Position numbers and translations under genes: made by a program. A stretch of 64,000 bases of DNA, taken from contig NZ_WBVQ01000002.1 of assembly GCF_008933165.1 (NCBI RefSeq), positions 271,569 to 335,568 of the forward strand, written 5' to 3'. Shown here piece after piece: positions 56,503-64,000 of this stretch. The notes beneath the pieces are model-generated. The model searched no databases and was not told where the DNA came from. It saw only the letters and a program-made list of their open reading frames with translations. Origin of the DNA: Phaeocystidibacter marisrubri (GTDB lineage Bacteria > Bacteroidota > Bacteroidia > Flavobacteriales > Schleiferiaceae). The first letter of the stretch is position 1; each line of letters opens with the position of its first letter.

Positions 56503-56532
56503 CAACTAACTTGCCATCAGACTCTGATCAAC

Positions 56533-56724
56533 ATGAACAGGATAAAAGAGATACTAGAAGAGAAGGGAATTAAGCAGACGTGGTTAGCTGAAAAGCTTGG
56601 AAAAAGCTACAACATGGTTAACGGCTATGTACAAAATAGACAGCAGCCACGACTCCAAATACTTTTCGAGATTGCCGAAATACTAGAAGTTAAACCGCAA
56701 GACTTACTAAAAGATAAAGAATGA
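56533..56724 (+). CDS. XRE-family helix-turn-helix regulator, probable controller of the R-M operon
   Basis: A 63-residue single-domain Cro/C1-type protein: [39 protein letters not shown], with the HTH at residues ~14-35, then [23 protein letters not shown]. Its stop overlaps the hsdM start (ATGA), so it is co-translated with the methylase subunit. By position and size it resembles C proteins that time expression of restriction after modification. It may act at the palindrome at 56488-56502. Confidence 0.88.
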   Translation: MNRIKEILEEKGIKQTWLAEKLGKSYNMVNGYVQNRQQPRLQILFEIAEILEVKPQDLLKDKE

Positions 56725-58268
56725 CTAGCATAGCACAAAGACAGGAACTGCAAAATAAAATATGGAAAATCGCTAATGAAGTACGCGGTTCTGTTGATGG
56801 ATGGGACTTTAAACAGTTCGTTCTTGGGACGCTTTTCTATCGTTTCATAAGTGAAAATTTCACCAATTATATTGAAGGTGGAGATGAGAGTGTGAACTAT
56901 CCGAGTCTATCAGATGATGTAATCACACCTGAAATTAAAGACGATGCGATAAAGACCAAAGGTTACTTCATCTATCCAAGTCAACTCTTTGTCAACATTG
57001 CCAAAACTGCCAACACAAACCCTAATCTAAACACAGACTTAAAAGCCATTTTCGATTCCATTGAAAGTTCAGCAAATGGCTATCCGTCTGAGCAAGACAT
57101 TAAAGGGCTGTTTGCAGATTTCGACACAACAAGCACACGACTTGGCAATACGGTCGAAAACAAAAACAGCAGACTAGCTGCAGTTATTAAAGGTGTTGCT
57201 GAATTGAGTTTCGGAAATTTTGAAGACAACCAAATTGACCTTTTTGGTGATGCGTACGAATTCCTAATCTCCAACTATGCCGCCAACGCAGGAAAATCTG
57301 GTGGTGAGTTTTTCACGCCTCAGCACGTTTCCAAACTCATTGCTCAATTGGCAATGCATGGACAGTCAACAGTAAACAAGATTTATGACCCTGCAGCAGG
57401 CTCTGGTTCATTGCTTTTACAAGCTAAAAAACACTTCGACAATCACATCATAGAGCAAGGATTCTTCGGTCAAGAAGTAAATCACACCACCTACAATTTG
57501 GCACGTATGAACATGTTCTTGCACAACATCAATTACGATAAGTTTCACATTGTATTAGGCGACACACTTAGAGAACCACATTTAGGTGATGAAAAGCCTT
57601 TTGATGCTATTGTGTCAAATCCGCCTTATTCTGTAAAATGGGTTGGTGATGACGACCCAACCATGATCAATGATGACCGTTTTGCTCCTGCGGGTGTGCT
57701 TGCTCCAAAATCAAAAGCCGATTTTGCTTTTGTATTGCATGCTTTGAGTTATTTGTCAAGTAAAGGACGGGCAGCCATTGTGTGCTTTCCTGGCATCTTT
57801 TACCGAGGCGGTTCTGAACAAAAGATTCGAAAATATCTAGTGGATAATAACTATGTAGAAACCGTCATTTCTTTGGCTCCAAATCTTTTCTTTGGAACGA
57901 CAATAGCGGTCAACCTGTTAGTGCTCTCCAAGCATAAATCAGAGACAAAAACTCAATTTATTGATGCTAGCGGTGAGGATTTCTTTAAGAAAGTAACCAA
58001 TAACAATGTGATGACCGATAAGCACATTGCAAAGGTTATGGAACTCTTCGCTAACAAATTGGAAGTGGCCCATGTATCAATTTCCGTCGAGAATTCCAAG
58101 ATTTCGGAAAATGATTACAATCTTTCAGTAACCTCCTATGTAGAAGCGAAGGACAATCGAGAACCGATAAACATTTCTGAATTGAACGAGAAAGTTTCAA
58201 AAATTGTAGAGAACATCGATAAGCTACGTGCTGACATTAATGCCATTATTACAGAGATTGAAGGATGA
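56721..58268 (+). CDS. hsdM: Type I restriction-modification DNA methyltransferase subunit HsdM
   Basis: A 515-residue N6-adenine methyltransferase subunit. The N-terminal helical domain ([36 protein letters not shown]) is followed by the SAM-binding motif [12 protein letters not shown] (from D223) and catalytic motif IV NPPYS (from N300). The [20 protein letters not shown] block is typical of the family. Length and sequence suggest the type IC group (EcoR124I HsdM is about 520 residues). It overlaps the XRE gene upstream and hsdS downstream by 4 bases each. Confidence 0.97.
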   Translation: MTSIAQRQELQNKIWKIANEVRGSVDGWDFKQFVLGTLFYRFISENFTNYIEGGDESVNYPSLSDDVITPEIKDDAIKTKGYFIYPSQLFVNIAKTANTNPNLNTDLKAIFDSIESSANGYPSEQDIKGLFADFDTTSTRLGNTVENKNSRLAAVIKGVAELSFGNFEDNQIDLFGDAYEFLISNYAANAGKSGGEFFTPQHVSKLIAQLAMHGQSTVNKIYDPAAGSGSLLLQAKKHFDNHIIEQGFFGQEVNHTTYNLARMNMFLHNINYDKFHIVLGDTLREPHLGDEKPFDAIVSNPPYSVKWVGDDDPTMINDDRFAPAGVLAPKSKADFAFVLHALSYLSSKGRAAIVCFPGIFYRGGSEQKIRKYLVDNNYVETVISLAPNLFFGTTIAVNLLVLSKHKSETKTQFIDASGEDFFKKVTNNNVMTDKHIAKVMELFANKLEVAHVSISVENSKISENDYNLSVTSYVEAKDNREPINISELNEKVSKIVENIDKLRADINAIITEIEG

Positions 58269-59461
58269 GTTTTTTAAATAAACTACTAGAGGGCAAAGAA
58301 TTAGAGTGGTCAACTCTAGGCGATGAAAAGTACGTTATCATTGAAAACTCAGGTAGAAAACCAGTAAAGGCTTCGTTACGAGTACCGGGGGATACTCCTT
58401 ATTATGGAGCAAATAACATACAAGACTATGTGGATGGTTTCACCCATGAAGGCACCTATGTGTTGGTAGCCGAAGATGGATCTGCAAGTCTTGAAAATTA
58501 CTCAGTGCAATGGGCAATGGGTAAATTTTGGGCAAATAACCATGTTCATGTGTTGCGTGGAAGAACTAAGCTAGAGAATAGGTTCTTATTCCATTATTTA
58601 CGAATCGTGAATTATATTCCTTTCTTGTCGGGCGGCGGGAGAGCCAAATTGACTAAAGGTAGGCTGATGGAAATTCCAATACCTATTCCTGCACCTGCAG
58701 TTCAGGAAGAAATTGTGCGAATATTAGACTCTTTTACGGAGCTTGCAACGGAGCTTGCAACGGAGCTTGCAACGGAGCTTGTAGCACGAAATAAACAATA
58801 TAATTTCTACCGTGAGCTATTGTTCAATTTTCATGGGAGAGATATACCACATCTACCATTGGGACATGAGGATGTAGGTGAATTTCAAAGAGGTAAGCGT
58901 TTCGTAAAAACTGACATAATTTCAGCAGGCGTACCATGCATTCATTACGGTGAAATTTACACTCACTATGGTGTTTGGGCCAATGAAACGAAATCCTTCG
59001 TTAGCAGGGATTTAGTTGAGAAGAAAAACCTAAGAATTGCCGAAAAGAGAGATGTTGTAATCGTTGCAGCTGGTGAAACTATTGAAGATATCGGACAAGG
59101 AACTGCCTGGTTAGGTGATCAAGGCGTAGTTATACATGATGCTTGTTTCTCTTATAGAAGTAAATTAAATCCAAAGTACGTTGCATACTTCACACGCACA
59201 AGGCAGTTTCATGATCAAATAAGACAACATATTCGAACAGGTAAAATTTCTGCTATCAATTCAAAAGGGCTAGGCAAAGCAGTGATTCCTATCCCGTCCC
59301 CCAAAGAGCAAGAGAGCATAGTCTCTATCCTCGACAAATTTGACATGCTTACCAATTCTATCAGTGAAGGACTCCCAAAAGAGATTGAGTTAAGACAAAA
59401 ACAATATGAATATTACAGTGAAATGTTGTTAACCTTTCCCGAGGAAAATTTAGAAGCGTAA
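58265..59461 (+). CDS. hsdS: Type I restriction-modification specificity subunit HsdS
   Basis: A 398-residue subunit with two target recognition domains (residues ~15-150 and ~195-370). They are separated by a central conserved region ([17 protein letters not shown] then [14 protein letters not shown]) and followed by a matching distal one ([17 protein letters not shown] then [14 protein letters not shown]). The central region carries four tandem TELA units (residues 158-173) coded by a perfect 12-bp repeat. In EcoR124-type enzymes the number of TAEL-like units sets the spacing between half-sites of the DNA target. The target sequence itself cannot be read from the protein. The next gene starts 1 base after its stop. 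Confidence 0.95.
   Translation: MSFLNKLLEGKELEWSTLGDEKYVIIENSGRKPVKASLRVPGDTPYYGANNIQDYVDGFTHEGTYVLVAEDGSASLENYSVQWAMGKFWANNHVHVLRGRTKLENRFLFHYLRIVNYIPFLSGGGRAKLTKGRLMEIPIPIPAPAVQEEIVRILDSFTELATELATELATELVARNKQYNFYRELLFNFHGRDIPHLPLGHEDVGEFQRGKRFVKTDIISAGVPCIHYGEIYTHYGVWANETKSFVSRDLVEKKNLRIAEKRDVVIVAAGETIEDIGQGTAWLGDQGVVIHDACFSYRSKLNPKYVAYFTRTRQFHDQIRQHIRTGKISAINSKGLGKAVIPIPSPKEQESIVSILDKFDMLTNSISEGLPKEIELRQKQYEYYSEMLLTFPEENLEA
58736..58783 (+). repeat. 12-bp tandem repeat (four units) in hsdS
   Basis: Units ACGGAGCTTGCA start at 58736, 58748 and 58760 and are identical; the fourth, at 58772, differs in one base (GTA for GCA). They are in frame and encode Thr-Glu-Leu-Ala. Gain or loss of a unit would keep the frame and change the distance between the two recognition domains. 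Confidence 0.95.
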
Positions 59462-59462
59462 C

Positions 59463-60671
59463 ATGAGTAAGACTTTAACAGAAATTGCAACAACACTGAG
59501 AGATGCCAATAAAAAATTACAAGTAATTTATGCATTCAATGGATCTGGCAAGACTCGATTATCCAAGGAATTCAAAGAACTGATAGCACCTAAAGAAATT
59601 GAAACTGAGCCAGAAGAGGAGCCGAAACCTAAAGTGCTATATTACAACGCTTTCACAGAGGACTTGTTTTATTGGGATAATGATTTAGAGAACGACACTG
59701 ACAGAAAATTACAAATCCACCCCAATAAATACACTAAATGGATACTCATTGATCAAGGACAAGAACCCAATATTGCGAGGCACTTTCAACGCTATACCAA
59801 CGATAAATTGACTCCAACCTTTAATGAAGAATTTTCTGAGATTCGATTCTCATTTGAAACTGGAGATAATTCGATTCCGATTTTCAATGAGGATTCTCAA
59901 GAAATTCCTTCATCAACTGAGGAGGGCACAGAAGCTAAACCAGGAAATGTCAAGATTTCAAAGGGAGAAGAAAGTTGCTTTATCTGGAGCGTGTTTTACA
60001 GCCTCCTAGCTCAAACAGTCAATATTTTAAATGTAGCAGACGAAGCTGATCGAGAAACAGACCAATTCAATGATTTACAATACGTATTCATTGATGACCC
60101 TGTAAGTTCATTAGACGATACCCACTTAATTGAATTAGCTGTTGATATTGCTGATTTGATAAAATCGAGCACATCTGAATTGAAGTTCATTGTAACAACC
60201 CACAACCCACTATTTTACAATGTATTATTTAATGAATTCAGCAGAGAGAAAGGAACTAGAAAATGGCGGTTAGAAAAATATATAGACAGTACTTTTGATC
60301 TGATAGACCAACCTAAAGACTCACCTTTCTCGTATCATCTCACATTGCTAAAGGAACTTGAAAACGTGGCAGATTCTGGAGAAATTCAGAAATACCATTT
60401 TAATTTTTTAAGAAACGTATTAGAGAAGACCTCGACTTTCTTAGGATACAATAATTGGGAAGAGCTATTACCAGAAGATGGACGTCAATCCTATTACAAA
60501 CGCATCATCAACCTGTCGAGTCACTCTAAACACCACGGAGATGAAGTCTCGATACTCGAAGAGGACAATAAACGTATGCTAGGATTCTTAGTTAAAGAGG
60601 TAATAATCAAAATCTATCACTTTCACTCAACAGTAGTGAAAGTTGAAAATCAAGAAAATGCCACAGTATAA
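59463..60671 (+). CDS. prrC: PrrC-family anticodon nuclease (ABC-type NTPase plus tRNase domain)
   Basis: A 402-residue protein between hsdS and hsdR, the place of prrC in the E. coli prr locus (PrrC is 396 residues). The N-terminal ABC-type NTPase has Walker A AFNGSGKT (24-31), signature ISKGEES (165-171), Walker [11 protein letters not shown] (209-218) and switch His in TTHNP (H247). [18 protein letters not shown] (~58-75) matches a characteristic PrrC segment. The C-terminal domain keeps the catalytic triad pattern R317-x3-E321 ... H354, against R320, E324, H356 in Prr[10 protein letters not shown] (285-293) lines up with the PrrC tRNA-Lys anticodon-recognition segment, including its Asp. 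It is expected to be silenced by the R-M complex and to cleave a tRNA, probably tRNA-Lys, when a phage inhibits restriction. Confidence 0.9.
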   Translation: MSKTLTEIATTLRDANKKLQVIYAFNGSGKTRLSKEFKELIAPKEIETEPEEEPKPKVLYYNAFTEDLFYWDNDLENDTDRKLQIHPNKYTKWILIDQGQEPNIARHFQRYTNDKLTPTFNEEFSEIRFSFETGDNSIPIFNEDSQEIPSSTEEGTEAKPGNVKISKGEESCFIWSVFYSLLAQTVNILNVADEADRETDQFNDLQYVFIDDPVSSLDDTHLIELAVDIADLIKSSTSELKFIVTTHNPLFYNVLFNEFSREKGTRKWRLEKYIDSTFDLIDQPKDSPFSYHLTLLKELENVADSGEIQKYHFNFLRNVLEKTSTFLGYNNWEELLPEDGRQSYYKRIINLSSHSKHHGDEVSILEEDNKRMLGFLVKEVIIKIYHFHSTVVKVENQENATV

Positions 60672-63600
60672 GACTATAGCGGAATCAAATAACTTCATAG
60701 TACTTGAAAAGTATACGAAGTACTCAGATCTTCATGAGGCTCCGGTTATTTATCAGACAGAATCCGCGCTTGAGACTGAGTTTATCCAAGATTTGATTGA
60801 CCAAGGTTACATATACTCAAAAGAGATAAACACAAAGGAAGCTATGCTGGCTAATGTCCGAATCCAACTTCAGACATTGAACAGCATGGAGTTTAAAGAT
60901 AGTGAGTGGGCTCGCTTCGTTCAGGAGTATTTAGACAAGCCAGGAGATGGTATAATAGATAAGACCAGAAAAATTCACGACAACTATATCTATGACTTTG
61001 TATTTGATGATGGACATATCCAAAACATTTATCTGGTAGACAAGAATAATGTCCTGCGAAACAAACTACAAGTCATCTCACAATTTGAGCAGAAAGGAAC
61101 ACATTCCAATCGTTACGATGTAACCATTTTGGTCAATGGCATACCTCTAGTGCAGGTAGAACTTAAGAAGCGTGGAGTCGCTATTCGCGAGGCTTTTAAC
61201 CAAGTGCATCGCTATAGCAAGGAAAGCTTTAATAGTGACAATTCATTGTTCAAGTACTTGCAGGTTTTCGTTATATCAAATGGGACAGACAGCCGCTACT
61301 TCGCAAATACGGTAAGACGTGATAAGAACAGCTATGACTTCACCATGAACTGGGCGAAGGCTGATAATTCATTAATTAAGGATTTGAAGGATTTCACGGC
61401 TACATTCTTTGAGAAGGGTACCCTCCTTAAGGTATTGCTTACATATTCTGTATTTGACACAAGTGATACCCTCCTCATTATGAGGCCATATCAGATTGCA
61501 GCTACAGAACGGATTTTGTGGAAGATTAAGAGTTCATTCCATGCTAAAAAATGGTCAACCAATGAAAGCGGCGGTTTCATATGGCATACTACAGGATCAG
61601 GAAAAACCCTTACGAGCTTTAAAGCAGCGAGACTTGCAACCGAACTTGACTTCATAGATAAAGTTTTCTTTGTGGTTGATCGTAAGGACTTGGACTTTCA
61701 GACTATGAAAGAATACCAACGATTCTCTCCTGAAAGTGTAAATGGCTCTGAAAGTACAGCAGGTTTAAAGCGGAACATTGAACAAGATGATAACAAGATT
61801 ATCGTCACTACCATTCAGAAGCTGAACAACCTCATGAAAAATGAAGACGCATTACCTGTTTACCAGAAACAAGTGGTCTTTATTTTTGATGAAGCGCACC
61901 GCTCTCAATTCGGTGAAGCACAAAAGAACCTCAATAAAAAATTCAAAAAATTCTTTCAATTCGGATTCACTGGAACACCAATTTTTCCAGAGAATGCATT
62001 AGGAGCTGAAACCACGGCAAGTGTTTTTGGGAGAGAGTTACATTCTTATGTTATTACAGATGCCATTAGGGATGAAAAGGTTCTAAAATTCAAGGTAGAT
62101 TACAATGATGTTCGCCCCAAGTTTAAGAGCATTGAAACAGAAATAGATGAGAAAAAGCTAAGTGCCGCAGAGAATAAAAGCGCCCTGCTACACCCAATTC
62201 GCATCAAAGAGATTTCGCAGTACGTACTTCAAAACTTCAAACAAAAGACACATAGAACCAAAGGCGGAAACAGTGGCTTTAACGCAATGTTTGCGGTAAG
62301 TAGTGTTGACGCTGCAAAATGCTATTATGAAGAGCTCAATAAGCTTCAGGAGGAAAGCGAAAAGCCACTGAAGATAGCCACCATCTTTTCTTTTGCAGCA
62401 AACGAAGAACAAAATGCAATTGGAGAAATTGCCGACGAAACCTTTGAACCATCAGCTTTGGATCAAAGTGCAAAAGAGTTTTTGACCAATGCCATCTCTG
62501 ACTACAATTCGATGTTCAAAACCAGCTATGGCGTTGAAAGCAGAGAGTTCCAGAACTACTACAGAGACCTAGCAAAACGAGTTAAAAACAAAGAGATTGA
62601 CTTAATCATTGTAGTCGGCATGTTCCTTACTGGTTTTGATGCGCCAACTCTTAACACGTTGTTCGTCGACAAGAATCTCCGTTATCACGGTTTAATGCAA
62701 GCGTTCTCTCGAACCAATAGAATCTACGACGCTACTAAAACCTTCGGAAACATTATTACCTTTCGCGATTTAGAAAAAGCTACGGTTGATGCTATAACAC
62801 TTTTCGGAGATAAGAACACCAAAGATGTAGTTTTAGAAAAAAGCTTCAGGGAATATCTTGAAGGCTTCACAGATATTAATTCCGGTGATGCTCGAAGAGG
62901 CCTTATTGATGTAGTTAATGATCTCAATAAAAAATTCCCAAATCCTGATGAAATAGTCACGGAAAAGGACAAAAAAGAATTCGCCAAAATCTTTGGTGAA
63001 TATTTAAGAGTTGAGAACATTCTCCAAAACTATGATGAGTTCACCCACTTAAAAGCAATTCAAACTCTCGACGCTAGTGACCCAGATGCCGTCGAAGCTT
63101 TTAAGGATACGCATTTTATAAGCGATGAGAACATTGCGGCTTATCGCGATATTGATTTACCAACTGAGCGTAGAGTTCAAGATTATCGATCAACTTACAA
63201 TGACATTCGTGACTGGCTGAGAAAAGAACGCCGTGGCAAGGAAGCTGAGGAGTCAACCATTGATTGGGATGATGTGATCTTTGAGGTCGACCTGCTTAAG
63301 TCCCAAGAGATAAACCTCGATTATATCCTTGAACTCATCTTTGAACACAACAAGAAAACGAAGGACAAGGCTTCATTAATCGAAGAGATCAGAAGAGTTA
63401 TTCGTTCAAGTATAGGAAACAGAGCCAAGGAAAGCTTAATTGTAGATTTCATCAATGACACCGAACTTGATGAAATACAAGATAAAGCAAGTGTGATTGA
63501 TTCTTTCTTCTCCTATGCTCAACGCAAACAGAAAACTGAAGCAACGGAGCTCATCACCGAAGAAAATTTGAATGTAGAAGCGGCTAAGCGATACATTTCA

Positions 63601-63765
63601 GCTTCTTTAAGACGAGAATACGCAAGTGTGAATGGAACTGAACTCAATGCACTTTTACCAAAAATGAGTCCTTTGAATCCTCAGTACTTGACAAAAAAGC
63701 AAAGTGTATTTCAAAAGATATCTTCATTTGTGGACAAATTTAAAGGAGTGGGAGGGCAATTATAG
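60658..63765 (+). CDS. hsdR: Type I restriction endonuclease/translocase subunit HsdR
   Basis: A 1035-residue motor subunit (EcoR124I HsdR is about 1038). The N-terminal PD-(D/E)xK nuclease has D154, E168 and K170 ([21 protein letters not shown]), the same spacing as EcoR124I D151/E165/K167. The SF2 translocase follows: Walker A TTGSGKT (311-317), [38 protein letters not shown] and [10 protein letters not shown]. The C-terminal helical domain is complete. The ATG at 60658 overlaps the end of prrC by 14 bases; a start 5 codons upstream is less like the family. All catalytic motifs appear intact, so the system should be functional. Confidence 0.96.
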   Translation: MPQYKTIAESNNFIVLEKYTKYSDLHEAPVIYQTESALETEFIQDLIDQGYIYSKEINTKEAMLANVRIQLQTLNSMEFKDSEWARFVQEYLDKPGDGIIDKTRKIHDNYIYDFVFDDGHIQNIYLVDKNNVLRNKLQVISQFEQKGTHSNRYDVTILVNGIPLVQVELKKRGVAIREAFNQVHRYSKESFNSDNSLFKYLQVFVISNGTDSRYFANTVRRDKNSYDFTMNWAKADNSLIKDLKDFTATFFEKGTLLKVLLTYSVFDTSDTLLIMRPYQIAATERILWKIKSSFHAKKWSTNESGGFIWHTTGSGKTLTSFKAARLATELDFIDKVFFVVDRKDLDFQTMKEYQRFSPESVNGSESTAGLKRNIEQDDNKIIVTTIQKLNNLMKNEDALPVYQKQVVFIFDEAHRSQFGEAQKNLNKKFKKFFQFGFTGTPIFPENALGAETTASVFGRELHSYVITDAIRDEKVLKFKVDYNDVRPKFKSIETEIDEKKLSAAENKSALLHPIRIKEISQYVLQNFKQKTHRTKGGNSGFNAMFAVSSVDAAKCYYEELNKLQEESEKPLKIATIFSFAANEEQNAIGEIADETFEPSALDQSAKEFLTNAISDYNSMFKTSYGVESREFQNYYRDLAKRVKNKEIDLIIVVGMFLTGFDAPTLNTLFVDKNLRYHGLMQAFSRTNRIYDATKTFGNIITFRDLEKATVDAITLFGDKNTKDVVLEKSFREYLEGFTDINSGDARRGLIDVVNDLNKKFPNPDEIVTEKDKKEFAKIFGEYLRVENILQNYDEFTHLKAIQTLDASDPDAVEAFKDTHFISDENIAAYRDIDLPTERRVQDYRSTYNDIRDWLRKERRGKEAEESTIDWDDVIFEVDLLKSQEINLDYILELIFEHNKKTKDKASLIEEIRRVIRSSIGNRAKESLIVDFINDTELDEIQDKASVIDSFFSYAQRKQKTEATELITEENLNVEAAKRYISASLRREYASVNGTELNALLPKMSPLNPQYLTKKQSVFQKISSFVDKFKGVGGQL

Positions 63766-64000
63766 CTCTCCTCACCTATTCCAATACTCCGCCAACATCT
63801 CAGCCAATTTCTCATTACAAAAACTATTATGCATGAGGGAAGTTTTCCGGGAAAAGTACTTGCTAAAGTCTCAATAGTCGGAGTTAGCTTAATAACACCT
63901 TATACATACTTCATTAAGACGCTATCCTTTTGTCCCTGCGCAACTTTAATATGCCAATATTCTAAGGGAATTTGTGTTTTGTGTTTAAGCCTTCTTAGGT
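63766..64000. other. Region right of hsdR, no supported gene
   Basis: An AT-rich 235-base stretch to the window edge. A plus-strand frame from ATG 63829 (MHEGSFPGKVLAKVS...) stays open for 57 codons to the edge, with a hydrophobic segment and several Cys. It lacks a convincing start context and similarity I know, and may be chance. On the minus strand a short fragment ending in ...AEMLAEYWNR and a stop near 63772 might be a gene remnant. No copy of the tRNA-Phe 3' end is seen here. Confidence 0.3.

Larger units (their letters stand above)
55897..56532. other. Junction region between tRNA-Phe and the restriction island
   Basis: About 640 bases with no recognised gene. They hold two diverged copies of a GGGCCAC(C/T)AGGAAC...GAGCGAAG element (55990-56016 and 56170-56190), further GAGCGAAG copies, one small open frame at 56211-56444, and the candidate XRE operator at 56488-56502. 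It looks like a scar of past insertions next to the tRNA. An apparent frame at 55810-56121 overlaps the tRNA and terminator and is not a gene. Confidence 0.5.

Noticed and set aside
59463-60671. RloC, a longer anticodon nuclease with a coiled-coil/zinc-hook insert
   Set aside because: The protein has 402 residues and no CxxC zinc hook; size and segments fit PrrC.

Overview
The window is chromosomal DNA from a member of the Bacteroidota, most likely a marine-type Flavobacteriales (Cryomorphaceae/Schleiferiaceae-like). Evidence: type IX secretion cargo with type A and type B (gliding-motility-associated, CHU_C) C-terminal signals, a PorP/SprF protein, DUF4290, a type III pantothenate kinase cluster, a fused str-S10-spc-alpha ribosomal superoperon without tuf, and promoters of the Bacteroidota form TTG-N18..21-TAnnTTTG. 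The exact genus cannot be read from the sequence.

Layout. 1-154: 3' end of a histidine-biosynthesis gene (HisE domain). 166-1276: two paralogous small secreted proteins of unknown function. 1439-5167: carA-eno-citrate synthase on the minus strand. 5269-22137: one long minus-strand ribosomal superoperon, transcribed from a promoter near 22.2 kb: rpsL-rpsG-fusA-rpsJ-rplC-rplD-rplW-rplB-rpsS-rplV-rpsC-rplP-rpmC-rpsQ-rplN-rplX-rplE-rpsN-rpsH-rplF-rplR-rpsE-rpmD-rplO-secY-infA-rpmJ-rpsM-rpsK-rpsD-rpoA-rplQ. 22.4-25.3 kb: two type A T9SS cargo proteins. 25.5-32.4 kb, plus strand: UvrD/PcrA helicase, DUF4290 protein, murA, a TlpA-like thioredoxin, then grpE-dnaJ. 32.4-38.1 kb, minus strand: a T9SS cassette of type B cargo, a PorP/SprF protein with a fused SPOR domain, and a second type B cargo. 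38.3-40.3 kb: diacylglycerol kinase, a GAF/fRMsr-like protein and a convergent MacB-type permease. 40.4-47.5 kb, plus strand: purH-mreB-mreC-mreD-PBP2-rodA, the cell-elongation operon. 47.8-55.7 kb, minus strand: coaX, an outer-membrane beta-barrel, a TPR protein, LptC, a small membrane protein, a CNNM/CorC protein and a PpiD-like foldase, an envelope-biogenesis cluster.

55.8-63.8 kb is an accessory island directly downstream of tRNA-Phe(GAA). After about 0.6 kb of degenerate repeats and one small ORF come an XRE-type controller gene with a palindromic candidate operator, then overlapping or nearly abutting hsdM, hsdS, a PrrC-family anticodon nuclease and hsdR. This has the gene order of the Escherichia coli prr locus (hsdM-hsdS-prrC-hsdR): type IC restriction-modification guarding a latent tRNA anticodon nuclease. 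The Arg-x3-Glu...His catalytic triad is intact, and HsdS carries four copies of a 12-bp (Thr-Glu-Leu-Ala) repeat of the kind that changes target-site spacing in EcoR124-type enzymes. This is the most notable system here.

Other observations: a DnaJ lacking two of four zinc motifs, a MurA with Asp in place of the fosfomycin-target Cys, a 21-bp tandem repeat related to a second intergenic block, and an N-terminal module shared by three T9SS cargo proteins. No CRISPR array, rRNA gene or complete insertion sequence was seen. All family assignments are from reading the sequence; no search was run.
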